From the NCBI GenBank assembly GCA_017551905.1, contig JAFZKK010000042.1, positions 1-50,474 of the forward strand: 50,474 nt of DNA, in the 5' to 3' direction. Both the position numbers and the translations under genes were made by a program. This document shows, one piece after another, positions 1-8,001 of this stretch. Position 1 is the first letter of the stretch. Each line of letters starts with the position of its first letter. The notes under the pieces were generated by a model. It worked only from the letters and a program-made list of their open reading frames with translations. It was not told the DNA's origin and made no database searches. This stretch comes from Salinivirgaceae bacterium (GTDB lineage Bacteria; Bacteroidota; Bacteroidia; Bacteroidales; SZUA-534).

Positions 1-879
1 AATCAGAACGGCCAATTTCAGGTCTTTGCACGACTGCCGGAACGAAGCGTGGAACTCGGTCCGCTCGCGGTGCGCCCCTTCGGTGTAAACTATCAGGCTG
101 CCGTTGGGAAGGAACTCGTCAACAACGTTGATGGCCGCGTCCATGTAGCCGCCGCCGTTGCCGCGAAGGTCGAAAATCAGGTTTTTCATGCCTTGCGCCT
201 TCAGTTTGGCCACAGCTTCTTGGAACTCTTTGTATGTTGTCCGTGCGAACTTCGACAGTTTGATGTAGCCCGTCTCGGCGTTCATCATGTAGGCCGCGTC
301 GATGCTGTAAAGCGGAATCTGGCCGCGTGTAATCTCGAATGGCACAAGGTCGCGCTCGCCGCGCCGTGCAATGCCCACCTTCACTTTTGTGCCTCGCGGG
401 CCGCGAAGTTTCTTCATTACGTCGTTGTTGGTTATGCCAATGCCTGCAATCAGCGAGTCGTCGACAGTCACAATGCGGTCGCCTGCGCGGATTCCCACCT
501 TTTCCGACGGACCGCCGGCAATTACTGCCACTATATATACTGTGTCCTTTTGAATGTTGAACTGCACCCCAATGCCATCGAAATTGCCCTCAAGCGGTTC
601 GTTCATTTCGGCAAACTCTTCGGCTGAGATGTAAGTCGAGTGTGGGTCAAGGTCTTTCAGTAGGCTGATGGCGGCATTTTCCTCAAGTTCGGCAATGTCA
701 ACACTATCGACATAACTTTGGCTGATGTTGCCGATTAAGTAATCGATTTTGCTTCCCCAACGTGGTTTTACAATTGTTTGGATATTGTTTCGTCCCAGAA
801 TGTTGCTCTCAACAAACATTCCGAAAACAAACGCCACGGCAAGTAGCAGAGGCAACCATATTTTTACTAATTTGTTCAT
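1..879 (-). CDS. S41 family C-terminal processing peptidase, 5' part (gene runs off the window)
   Basis: Reading the minus strand from the ATG at 879 gives 293 open codons with no stop before the window edge. Residues about 4-24 form an N-terminal membrane anchor or signal segment. A PDZ domain follows at about 95-170 (GIGVQFNI, then GIRAGDRIV). The start of the S41 protease fold comes next (GYIKLSKFARTTYKEF, FDLRGNGGGYMDAAI). This is the usual CtpA/Tsp arrangement of a periplasmic serine protease that cuts C-terminal tails. The catalytic Ser/Lys region would lie beyond the left edge and cannot be checked. The gene starts 11 bases after the deaminase stop, so it is the third gene of a glnS-deaminase-protease run. 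The family call is firm; the substrate is unknown. Confidence 0.9.
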   Translation of the reverse strand, partial: MNKLVKIWLPLLLAVAFVFGMFVESNILGRNNIQTIVKPRWGSKIDYLIGNISQSYVDSVDIAELEENAAISLLKDLDPHSTYISAEEFAEMNEPLEGNFDGIGVQFNIQKDTVYIVAVIAGGPSEKVGIRAGDRIVTVDDSLIAGIGITNNDVMKKLRGPRGTKVKVGIARRGERDLVPFEITRGQIPLYSIDAAYMMNAETGYIKLSKFARTTYKEFQEAVAKLKAQGMKNLIFDLRGNGGGYMDAAINVVDEFLPNGSLIVYTEGAHRERTEFHASFRQSCKDLKLAVLI

Positions 880-890
880 AATCTGCGGTT

Positions 891-1316
891 TTAATCGATT
901 TGAACTTGAACAATTTCGATTCCGGCGCGTTTGAGCAGCTCAATGCCGTCTTGGATTCGGTAGTTGTCAGAAAAAACAACACGCTTGATGCCCGATTGGA
1001 TAATGAGTTTGGCGCACTCCATGCAGGGCGAAGCCGTTACGTAGAGCGTCGAACCGAGGCTGCTGTTGCTCGATTTGGCCACTTTTGTTATAGCGTTGGC
1101 CTCGGCGTGCAACACGTAGGGCTTGGTGGTGTTCTCGTCAATCTCGCAGCAGTTCTCAAACCCCGACGGTGTGCCATTGTATCCGTCGGAGATAATCATT
1201 TGGTCTTTGACCAATAGCGCGCCCACCTTGCGGCGTACGCAGTATGAGTTTTCGGCCCAAATGCGCGCCATTTGCAAGTAGCGCAAGTCGAACTGGTGTT
1301 GTTTTTCCGCGTTCAT
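891..1316 (-). CDS. dCMP / cytidine deaminase family protein
   Basis: The 141-residue protein has the zinc site of the cytidine/deoxycytidylate deaminase superfamily: HAE at residues 70-72 (His zinc ligand and catalytic Glu) and PCMEC at 97-101 (two Cys ligands). Its length and the NGTPSGFENC segment near residue 47-56 fit the dCMP deaminase (ComEB-like) branch rather than tRNA adenosine deaminase. dCMP deaminases convert dCMP to dUMP, feeding thymidylate synthesis. It lies 54 bases after glnS and 11 bases before the S41 protease on the same strand, so the three are probably co-transcribed. The exact nucleotide substrate is inferred from family resemblance. Confidence 0.88.
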   Translation of the reverse strand: MNAEKQHQFDLRYLQMARIWAENSYCVRRKVGALLVKDQMIISDGYNGTPSGFENCCEIDENTTKPYVLHAEANAITKVAKSSNSSLGSTLYVTASPCMECAKLIIQSGIKRVVFSDNYRIQDGIELLKRAGIEIVQVQID

Positions 1317-1370
1317 TTTTTCTAACTCACAATCTTTAAACTCTTATAACTAACACCCAACACCCAACAA

Positions 1371-3113
1371 TCACTTCTTCTGCTCCTTAGCCCAACTGTC
1401 TTTCAGCCCGACGGTGCGGTTGAAGACAAGGTGGTCGGCTGTTGAGTCGGGGTCGACATTGAAGTAGCCGATACGTTGGAATTGGAAGTGGTCAAGCGGT
1501 TTGGCGTTGGCCAGATATTTCTCGACGTAGCAGTTTGGCAGCACGTGCAGCGAGTCGGGGTTAATGATTTCCTTCATTGCCTCAAGAGCCTCGCAGTTGC
1601 GTGCCTCACGGATTGCGGCCATCTCGTCGCGCGGATTCTCAACTTTCCACAGGCGGTCGTACAGGCGCACTTCGGCCGTCAGGCAATGGCCGACGCTCAA
1701 CCAGTGCAGAGTGCCCTTCACTTTGCGGTCGCTGCCAGGCAGGCCGCTGCGGGTGTCGGGGTCGTACTCGCAGTACACCTCAACAACGTTTCCAGCATCG
1801 TCCTTCTTGCAGCCCGTGCATTTAACAATGTATGCGCTCTTCAGGCGAACCTCCTGACCAGGCGTCATACGGAAATATTTCTTCGGGGCGTCCTCCATAA
1901 AATCGTCGCGCTCAATCCACAGCTCGCGACTGAACTCAATCTTGTGCGTTCCCTCTTCGGGCTTTTCGGGATTGTTCACGGCCTCAAGCTCCTCAACCTG
2001 TCCTTCGGGATAGTTGGTGATAATGCACTTCACGGGGTTCAGCACTGCCGAAACACGAGTGGCTCGGGCGTTCAAATCCTCGCGGATAGAGCTTTCGAGC
2101 AGGGCGAAATCGTTCAGAGCGTCGTATGTTGTGTAGCCGATTTTATCGACAAAGTTGCGGATTGATTCGGGTGTGTATCCGCGGCGGCGGAAACCGCACA
2201 GAGTCGGCATTCGCGGGTCGTCCCAGCCGTTGACAAGGCCTTCTTTGACCAGAATGAGCAGATTACGCTTGCTCATCAGCGTATAGTTCAGATTCAACTT
2301 GTTGAACTCGTACTGACGCGGACGGTTGTCGTCCAAATCCTTGCCTTCCTTCAACTCATCGATAAAATAGTCGTAAACAGGGCGGTGCACCACAAATTCG
2401 AGAGTGCAGCACGAGTGCGTAACTCCCTCAAAATAATCGCTTTGGCCGTGTGCGAAATCGTACATAGGATATGCCTGCCATTTGGTGCCAGTGCGGTGGT
2501 GCGGGTGCTTCACAACGCGGTAGATAATCGGGTCGCGGAAGTGCATATTTGGGTTGGCCATATCGATTTTGGCGCGCAGCACCATCTTGCCCTCCTCAAT
2601 CTCGCCGCGGTTCATCTTCTCGAACAGCTCGAGCGACTCATTTGCAGGACGGTCGCGGTAGGGGCTGTTCTGACCAGGTTCGGTGGGCGTTCCCTTCTGT
2701 GCCGCAATCGCCTCCGACGACTGTTCATCGACGTATGCCTTGCCCTCTTTAATGAGCCTTACGGCGAAGTCCCAGAGTTGTTGAAAATAGTCGGAAGCGT
2801 AGTACTCGTGGCCCCAGTTGAAGCCCAGCCACTTAATGTCCTCCTTGATTGCATCGACGTACTCCACATCCTCCTTCACGGGGTTGGTGTCATCGAAACG
2901 CAGGTTGCAAACGCCACCGAACTGTTCGGCCATACCAAAGTCGAGACAAATGGCCTTTGCGTGGCCAATGTGCAGATAACCATTGGGTTCGGGCGGGAAA
3001 CGCGTCTGCACCCGACCGCCGTTTTTGCCTTCGGCAAGGTCCTTTTCAACTTGCTCGATAATGAAGTTCGACTTGCGTTCAACTTCCTTTGTCTCTTTTT
3101 CTTCGATAGCCAT
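1371..3113 (-). CDS. glnS: Glutaminyl-tRNA synthetase
   Basis: This 580-residue class I aminoacyl-tRNA synthetase charges tRNA-Gln with glutamine. The ATP-binding HIGH motif is at residues 48-51 inside PPEPNGYLHIGHAKA. The second signature, LMSKRNL, is the GlnRS version of KMSKS, near residue 280. The C-terminal half matches the two-barrel anticodon-binding domain (LWIERDDF, DPDSTADHLVFNRTVGLKD). Length is normal for the bacterial enzyme. The ATG at 3113 opens MAIEEKETKEVERKSNFI. A TAnnTTTG -7 box at 3133-3140 places transcription start just ahead of it. It probably heads the run with the deaminase and S41 peptidase. Confidence 0.97.
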   Translation of the reverse strand: MAIEEKETKEVERKSNFIIEQVEKDLAEGKNGGRVQTRFPPEPNGYLHIGHAKAICLDFGMAEQFGGVCNLRFDDTNPVKEDVEYVDAIKEDIKWLGFNWGHEYYASDYFQQLWDFAVRLIKEGKAYVDEQSSEAIAAQKGTPTEPGQNSPYRDRPANESLELFEKMNRGEIEEGKMVLRAKIDMANPNMHFRDPIIYRVVKHPHHRTGTKWQAYPMYDFAHGQSDYFEGVTHSCCTLEFVVHRPVYDYFIDELKEGKDLDDNRPRQYEFNKLNLNYTLMSKRNLLILVKEGLVNGWDDPRMPTLCGFRRRGYTPESIRNFVDKIGYTTYDALNDFALLESSIREDLNARATRVSAVLNPVKCIITNYPEGQVEELEAVNNPEKPEEGTHKIEFSRELWIERDDFMEDAPKKYFRMTPGQEVRLKSAYIVKCTGCKKDDAGNVVEVYCEYDPDTRSGLPGSDRKVKGTLHWLSVGHCLTAEVRLYDRLWKVENPRDEMAAIREARNCEALEAMKEIINPDSLHVLPNCYVEKYLANAKPLDHFQFQRIGYFNVDPDSTADHLVFNRTVGLKDSWAKEQKK

Positions 3114-3132
3114 AAATTTTCAATTAAGTGTG

Positions 3133-3140
3133 CAAAAATA
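3133..3140 (-). promoter_or_regulatory. Candidate -7 box for glnS
   Basis: On the minus strand this reads TATTTTTG, an exact match to the Bacteroidota -7 consensus TAnnTTTG, 20 bases upstream of the glnS ATG. No good TTTG is visible at the usual -33 distance, so support rests on the -7 box and its position. Confidence 0.45.
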
Positions 3141-3217
3141 TTCTAATTAACCGAAAACGGGAAATAAAATGTTGAGGAGAAATAACCAACCTCAGCCAAC
3201 ATAATTGAAACCCTATA

Positions 3218-3260
3218 AAAACACGTAGAGACGCCATATTATGACGTCTCTACATGTTTT
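3218..3260 (-). repeat. GTAGAGACG palindromic repeat acting as probable terminator
   Basis: The core 3225-3253 reads GTAGAGACG, an 11-base centre (CCATATTATGA), then CGTCTCTAC. The pairing continues outward through AAAACA (3218-3223) and TGTTTT (3255-3260) with one mismatch. On the minus strand the stem follows the BspA-like stop by about 20 bases and ends in a T run, so it looks like a rho-independent terminator separating that gene from glnS. It belongs to the same repeat family as 3353-3380, 22975-22999 and 47101-47128. Confidence 0.75.
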
Positions 3261-3279
3261 ACAATTATTTAAACAATTT

Positions 3280-5070
3280 CTATTCCACCATCACCCGTTT
3301 CACCACACCACCAGTTTTTACAATGTAAACGCCTGAATTATTTATTTTTATTGTACAGACGTTGCGCGCAACGTCTCTACCCACCAATGTGCCCATTGCA
3401 TCATAAACACGAATTTCATCGGTTGCATTCTCAACAACAATGGTGTTGCCGTAGGCGAAGATGTTGACTGCGTTGGCGGCGGATTCCGAAACAGCTGTTG
3501 TTGCAAGTTTTGTACCTTCTGCAACACGAGTGTCAGTTTCGCCGCAACCATTTTCGCAAACGGCGGTTTCGGTGCCGTCGGCTTCGGTTGTGGCATTGTT
3601 GTTATAAACGTAGTTTACAAACTCGTGGCCTAATGCAGGCAGAAGTTCTTGCGTCATAAGAAATTCGTTGCAAGCTGAACAATGCTTGCCTTCTCCCAAT
3701 CCTGTCTCGGTGCAAGTTGGCTCAACCGCCGCATCAATAACAATAGTATGACCCTTTGCGGGAATTGTATCCTGTTTATCTAAAACCGCATTGCAAACTG
3801 AACAATGCTTTCCTTCGGTTAATCCTGGTTTTGTGCAAGTTGCTGCCACGGCTGAATCTGTAACCACTGTGTGCGCCTCAAAAAAAGCGGTTAGCGAGGT
3901 GTCGCTTGTGATTGTTAGAGTGCGCGGATTATCGGTGTTATTGTCGCTCCAGTTGGTAAAGTGGTAGCCTTCTTCGGGTGAGGCAGTAATTGTAACAATT
4001 GAATCCCCAATAACAATTCCTCCACCTTCCACGTCACCATGCGCATCATTGTCGGCTGTCACTGTCGCTTTGAATATCGAATTCATATCGGTTCCCCAAA
4101 CAACTAGTATATTGCCGGACCAATTGTAATTCCATTTATCACTCCAACCTGCCGGTTTTTCTTCGCTTTCGCAATATATAGTTGCAGAATAGCAGCCATA
4201 AAATGCTTCTTCATAAATGGTTATTACTGAATTGGGAATGATTATTTTCATCAGTTTGCCACAGTATCGGAATGCGTCACTTCCTATTTTTGTAACCGAA
4301 TTCGGAATGATTATCGATGTTATATTGCTGTTATCGAAAGCGTAGTTTCCGATACTCATAACTGTGTTCGAAATTATTATTGATGTCAGTTCTCTGCAAC
4401 TACCGAATGCACTTATTCCAATACTTGTAACTCCATCAGGAATGGTATAGGAGCCAGCCTTACCTCCAGGATAACGGATTATTTCAGTCTTGTCTTTATT
4501 GAAAAGAACACCATTTTCTGAAGAATAACACATATTATCACTATCAACATTTATATCCGTTAATTTATCGCATTCCTCGAACGCCCATATTTCAATTTCC
4601 GAAACAGATTTGGGAATTGTTATTGATGTAAGTTCGTCACAAGCATAAAATGCAGACACTCCTATGGTTGTAATTTGTTCGGGAATAGTAATCGAAGAAA
4701 GTTTTCCGCATTTATAAAAAGCTCTGCTTCCGATGATTTTAACTGAGTTGGATATGGTAATAGAAGTTAGTTTGCCGCAATCCTCAAATGCCGAATATCC
4801 GATGCTGGTAACTGCATAAGTTTTGCCGTCAAATTCAACTGTTTCGGGAATTATGGCGGTTGTCATTTCCTTGTCAGTAGATTTGATAACTTCAACAGTT
4901 GTGTCGCTTGTAAAATCATAATACAGCAAACCCACAGTAAAACCTTTTTCCTCAAATTCCGCCACTATTATAGTGTCAGAAGTTATCATTATGGTTTCGT
5001 TAGTGTTAATCAGGCCGTTACTCCACTTCACAAAGCGATAGCCAAAATTCGGTTCAGCCGAAATATTCAC
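3280..5070 (-). CDS. BspA-like LRR surface protein, C-terminal part after a frameshift; type IX sorting domain
   Basis: This is the downstream part of a protein whose N-terminus is at 5067-6176. The frame has no convincing start of its own: 5070 is a GTG inside a repeat domain. It stays open upstream to the C tract at 5121-5126, and that upstream part encodes the missing half of the repeat (GTTLADGSTVFKNGSIV). In order it holds an InlB-like repeat (FGYRFVKWSNG), a long run of LRR_5 repeats (LTSITIPKSV, AFEECDKL), a second InlB-like repeat (EGYHFTNWS), and two Cys-rich repeats (CTKPGLTEGKHCSVCN, CTETGLGEGKHCSACN). The end is a Por/type IX C-terminal sorting domain (GVYIVKTGGVVKRVMV). The function is probably surface adhesion by family analogy. 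A palindromic repeat is translated within the sorting domain (3353-3380). Confidence 0.8.
   Translation of the reverse strand: MNISAEPNFGYRFVKWSNGLINTNETIMITSDTIIVAEFEEKGFTVGLLYYDFTSDTTVEVIKSTDKEMTTAIIPETVEFDGKTYAVTSIGYSAFEDCGKLTSITISNSVKIIGSRAFYKCGKLSSITIPEQITTIGVSAFYACDELTSITIPKSVSEIEIWAFEECDKLTDINVDSDNMCYSSENGVLFNKDKTEIIRYPGGKAGSYTIPDGVTSIGISAFGSCRELTSIIISNTVMSIGNYAFDNSNITSIIIPNSVTKIGSDAFRYCGKLMKIIIPNSVITIYEEAFYGCYSATIYCESEEKPAGWSDKWNYNWSGNILVVWGTDMNSIFKATVTADNDAHGDVEGGGIVIGDSIVTITASPEEGYHFTNWSDNNTDNPRTLTITSDTSLTAFFEAHTVVTDSAVAATCTKPGLTEGKHCSVCNAVLDKQDTIPAKGHTIVIDAAVEPTCTETGLGEGKHCSACNEFLMTQELLPALGHEFVNYVYNNNATTEADGTETAVCENGCGETDTRVAEGTKLATTAVSESAANAVNIFAYGNTIVVENATDEIRVYDAMGTLVGRDVARNVCTIKINNSGVYIVKTGGVVKRVMVE
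3353..3380. repeat. GTAGAGACG palindrome inside coding sequence
   Basis: This 28-bp palindrome has a single mismatch. Read on the minus strand it is GTAGAGACG, then TTGCGCGCAA, then CGTCTGTAC. It lies in frame in the sorting domain of the BspA-like gene, where it encodes GRDVARNVCT between YDAMGTLV and IKINNSGVYIV. It has the same arms as the intergenic copies at 3225-3253 and 47101-47128. Confidence 0.85.
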
Positions 5071-6176
5071 AATCGAGCCATTTTTAAATACTGTCGAACC
5101 ATCAGCAAGTGTTGTTCCATCCCCCCATCGTAGGACAAACCCACACTACCATATTCAAAGCTATTAGCTGATATGGTTACCTTCCACATCTTATCATGTT
5201 CTTCGGCAAATTCCGCCACAAGCGTCAAATTGGATGTAACGGTTATAGTGGCTGTGGCGCTAGTCAGTCCATTGCTCCATTTTACAAACTTGTAACCAAA
5301 AGCTGGTGTGGCTGTGATTGTTGTAGTTTCTCCGTTTTTCACGGTGCCTCCGCCGCTCACGGTGCCATACGAGCTGTTGTTAGCAGAAAGGATGACAGTC
5401 CACGTTTTTCCTTCCCCGCAGCTTCCTAAATTGTAAGGTATGTTGTAATCGTTCCAATAAGTACTCCAACCCGTTGGAATTGAAGTTGCACAGCAATTGA
5501 CTGTCAAATTATCGCACCCTTGGAATACCCAGGATTGTACTTTTTCAACAGTCGCAGGAATCGTAATAGTTTCCAACCCATCGCACTCTTTAAATGCGAA
5601 ACTGGCTATTTCCGTGACTGAACTCGGAATCTCAATAGAAGTCAATCCACTTCCAGAAAAAGCACCATTGCCGATAAACGTTACAGTATTTGGTATTTCA
5701 ATGGTTGTCAGACTGCTACAATTACCAAATGCGGCTGCTGGAATATAAGTAATTGTATCGGGCAAAGTCACAGATGCCAGACTGGTACAATTACAAAATA
5801 CATTCTCGCCTAAACTTGTAACAGAGTTCGGAATAACAACCGATTCCAAACCACTACAACCTTCGAAAGCATATTCCCGAATATTATGAATTGTATTGGG
5901 TAAGGTTATCGATGTAAGGCTGCTGCAATTTTTAAAGGCATCTCTGGAAATACCTACAACCGGATATTTGTCACCGTCGTACTCTACTGTGTCCGGTATT
6001 GTAACAGTTGTCAGGCCAGAATAGTTGTTGGCAAAGTCGTCGGAATCGTCTTCGCATTCAACATATGCATCACCAAACCAAGTGCTGTAGCACACGTTGT
6101 CGATTTTAAAATCATAATCTGCCCACGCCTGCCCTACAAGCATTGCGGTGAATAGGATTGTGAAAATGCGTTTCAT
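5067..6176 (-). CDS. BspA-like LRR surface protein, N-terminal part (frameshifted)
   Basis: The 369-residue frame opens with a signal peptide (MKRIFTILFTAMLVGQAWA). LRR_5/BspA repeats follow (SSLTSITLPNTI, AFEGCSGLESVVIPNSV). At about 258-330 there is an InlB-like repeat ending GYKFVKWSNGLTSATATI. A second copy of that repeat starts (VTISANSFEYGSVGLSYDGG), then the frame turns to unrelated sequence and stops. Adding one base to the G6 run (plus-strand C6 at 5121-5126) continues the repeat in the frame of 3280-5070 and gives a protein of about 965 residues. The gene may be phase-variable, a recent pseudogene, or affected by a homopolymer sequencing error. The promoter box is at 6197-6204. Confidence 0.85.
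   Translation of the reverse strand: MKRIFTILFTAMLVGQAWADYDFKIDNVCYSTWFGDAYVECEDDSDDFANNYSGLTTVTIPDTVEYDGDKYPVVGISRDAFKNCSSLTSITLPNTIHNIREYAFEGCSGLESVVIPNSVTSLGENVFCNCTSLASVTLPDTITYIPAAAFGNCSSLTTIEIPNTVTFIGNGAFSGSGLTSIEIPSSVTEIASFAFKECDGLETITIPATVEKVQSWVFQGCDNLTVNCCATSIPTGWSTYWNDYNIPYNLGSCGEGKTWTVILSANNSSYGTVSGGGTVKNGETTTITATPAFGYKFVKWSNGLTSATATITVTSNLTLVAEFAEEHDKMWKVTISANSFEYGSVGLSYDGGMEQHLLMVRQYLKMARL
5121..5126. other. C6/G6 homopolymer at the frameshift point
   Basis: The plus strand reads CCATCCCCCCATCG. On the coding (minus) strand the run is six G. Seven G would join the reading frames at 5067-6176 and 3280-5070 without interrupting the repeat domain they share. Confidence 0.85.
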
Positions 6177-6196
6177 ATTTTTGTGGTTAGTTTTGG

Positions 6197-6204
6197 CAAA
6201 TATA
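6197..6204 (-). promoter_or_regulatory. Candidate -7 box for the BspA-like gene
   Basis: The minus strand reads TATATTTG, an exact TAnnTTTG, 21 bases before the ATG at 6176. The -33 position is weak (TTAG about 21 bases upstream). Confidence 0.5.
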
Positions 6205-6261
6205 AGTTTTTCAGTGATTTGTCCGCTAAATATTTCAATCGGTTAGTCGGCAAAACACAGT

Positions 6262-7539
6262 CTAATCCCTTAAACAACTGATTGGCACCACAAATATGCC
6301 ATCGGGGCGCTGGTAGGCATACTGCCCCACGGCTGTTATCACCATCATAAACGAAGGTTTGGGCATACGGGTGGTGTCGATGGCTTCTGACAGTTCTTTC
6401 AGTGCGGCCACACCGTCATTAATCAGTTTTTCGCCACCAAGCTTAACTTCAATCAGCGCATACGTGCCGTTGCGGCGGTGCAAAACAGTGTCGCACTCAA
6501 GCCCCGAACTGTCGCGATAGTGGTAGAGTCTGCCATCAAGAGCATCCGCAAACACTCGCAAATCGCGGACGGCCATATCCTCAAAGAACAGTCCGAACGA
6601 TTCAAGGTCGTTCACAAGGTCGTCGGGGCCAAGGCCGAGGGCGGCGGTTCCGATACTCGGGTCGACAAAATGCCGTGTGTCGCTGGTGCGGATGGCCGAC
6701 TTGCTGCGAAGATTCGGATTCCAGGCGGCAAGGTCTTCAATAACAAACAATTTCTTGAGTGCTTTGATGTAATCGGCCACGGTATCTTCGTCGAGCGATT
6801 GAGAATCGTTGGCTTGCATATCAGCCTTGATTGTGCTGTACGAAACCTGCTGCGAAATGTTTCTGGCGTATGAACGCAAAAGAAGCCGTGCCCGTTCTGG
6901 ACTGCGTCTTGTGCCGTCAACACGCTGAATATCACGCTCAACCACCGAATCGACATAATCTAAAGCTTGGTCGAGCGCAAGATTGCCTTTAAGAAATGTC
7001 GCCATTGGCCAACCTCCGCGGCAAACAAGAAAGGCGATTTGTTTGATGTCGGTATTGCATTCGACAGGCTCTATCGAATTGCCGTTGAAGAGTTCCCGCA
7101 AACTGACTTTTCCCGAAGATTCGCCCGATTCGAAAAGCGTCATCGGCCGCATTTTGATAGTTGCAAAACGCCCTGTTCCGCTGTGAATGGTTTCGTCGGC
7201 CATTGGCAGCACCGACGAGCCGGTGAGTATGAATTGCGCGAAATCGCTACGTCGGTCAACCTCGCCACGTATAGAGTCCCACAGCGGCGGAATTGTCTGC
7301 CATTCGTCAATCAGGCGCGGGGTGTTGCCCTGCAAAAGCGTTTGGGGACTTATTTCCATCATTTGTAGGCTTTGTTTCAGCACGCCACTGTCGCCAAGGT
7401 CAAGCAAACTTGCGGCTTGTTGTTTGGCGGTGGTTGTTTTGCCGCACCATTTTGGACCCTCTATTAATACTGCACCTTTGCCTGCTAATTTGCGTGCCAA
7501 AAGCCCATCTGCTATCCTTTGTTTATAGTCAGTTTTCAT
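6262..7539 (-). CDS. AAA_14 / DUF4143 ATPase
   Basis: The 425-residue protein has a Walker A near residues 28-36 (GPKWCGKTT) and a Walker B-like segment (LIDEWQTIPPLWDSIRGEVD). It also has the sensor-like TGSS motif and a C-terminal DUF4143 part with a nuclease-fold look (LECDTVLHRRNGTYALIEVKLGG). This layout is typical of a widespread prokaryotic ATPase family that often occurs as solitary genes in variable copy number and has no settled function. It has its own promoter (7568-7599), with three 23-bp direct repeats directly upstream of that promoter (7613-7681). The family is sure; the role is unknown. Confidence 0.9.
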   Translation of the reverse strand: MKTDYKQRIADGLLARKLAGKGAVLIEGPKWCGKTTTAKQQAASLLDLGDSGVLKQSLQMMEISPQTLLQGNTPRLIDEWQTIPPLWDSIRGEVDRRSDFAQFILTGSSVLPMADETIHSGTGRFATIKMRPMTLFESGESSGKVSLRELFNGNSIEPVECNTDIKQIAFLVCRGGWPMATFLKGNLALDQALDYVDSVVERDIQRVDGTRRSPERARLLLRSYARNISQQVSYSTIKADMQANDSQSLDEDTVADYIKALKKLFVIEDLAAWNPNLRSKSAIRTSDTRHFVDPSIGTAALGLGPDDLVNDLESFGLFFEDMAVRDLRVFADALDGRLYHYRDSSGLECDTVLHRRNGTYALIEVKLGGEKLINDGVAALKELSEAIDTTRMPKPSFMMVITAVGQYAYQRPDGIFVVPISCLRD

Positions 7540-7567
7540 ACAAAAACTTGCTTTTAAATACTGGCAA

Positions 7568-7599
7568 CAAATCTATTGATTATTATTTAATTATGCAAA
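7568..7599 (-). promoter_or_regulatory. Promoter of the AAA_14 ATPase gene
   Basis: On the minus strand TTTG (7596-7599) is followed after 20 bases by TAGATTTG (7568-7575), matching the Bacteroidota -33/-7 consensus. The predicted start is about 20 bases before the ATG at 7539. Confidence 0.65.
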
Positions 7600-7612
7600 C
7601 ATTATTGAAATT

Positions 7613-7681
7613 TTCGGTTATTTGTGACGATTTTATTCGGTCATTTGTGACGATTTTGTTCGGTCATTTGTGATTGTTTAG
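7613..7681. repeat. Three 23-bp direct repeats upstream of the ATPase promoter
   Basis: The units start at 7613, 7636 and 7659, each opening TTCGGT(T/C)ATTTGTGA. The first two continue CGATTTT; the third drifts after GTGA. The array ends about 14 bases from the -33 box of the ATPase promoter, where an activator or repressor would bind. The spacing is about two helical turns, so each unit would face the same side of the DNA. Confidence 0.75.
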
Positions 7682-7938
7682 GGTTCGTTTGGTTAGGCGA
7701 GATAATCAAGTAATACCCTGCATATCCCCAAGTAATCCCCTTGCGGGCTTATCGCGCACTTTCCCGCACAATCCAACCGGAAACAAAAGAAAACAACCCT
7801 GAACTCTTACCCCTAAACGATTAATCAGTTCCCCGATTAAACATTAATCACTAATCATTAAAACTAACCCTCTAAACTCTACCCACTCACCTCTTACCAT
7901 ATATATAATAGGTGTAAATCGCCCGAATTGCCTTTTTC
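7682..7938. other. Intergenic stretch with no gene seen
   Basis: This AT-rich spacer between the ATPase repeats and the topA promoter region holds no convincing open frame. It contains degenerate intergenic words such as CCGATTAAACATTAATCAC near 7838, which resemble words at 42921-42957 and 47078-47100. Confidence 0.5.
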
Positions 7939-7941
7939 GTG

Positions 7942-7970
7942 CTTGCCTTTAAAAATTTTGTTTTTCTTTG
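7942..7970 (+). promoter_or_regulatory. Possible topA promoter
   Basis: CTTG at 7942-7945 is followed by TTTCTTTG at 7963-7970, one mismatch from TAnnTTTG. The 17-base spacing is a little short. A start point near 7977 would leave an AAGGAG ribosome site (7989-7994) ahead of the ATG at 8002. Confidence 0.35.
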
Positions 7971-8001
7971 CGCCGATTTTCAAACCATAAGGAGATTTCT
8001 A

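Noticed and set aside
7613..7681. Three evenly spaced repeats considered as a small CRISPR array
   Set aside because: The units are adjacent with no spacers between them and there are no cas genes in the window.
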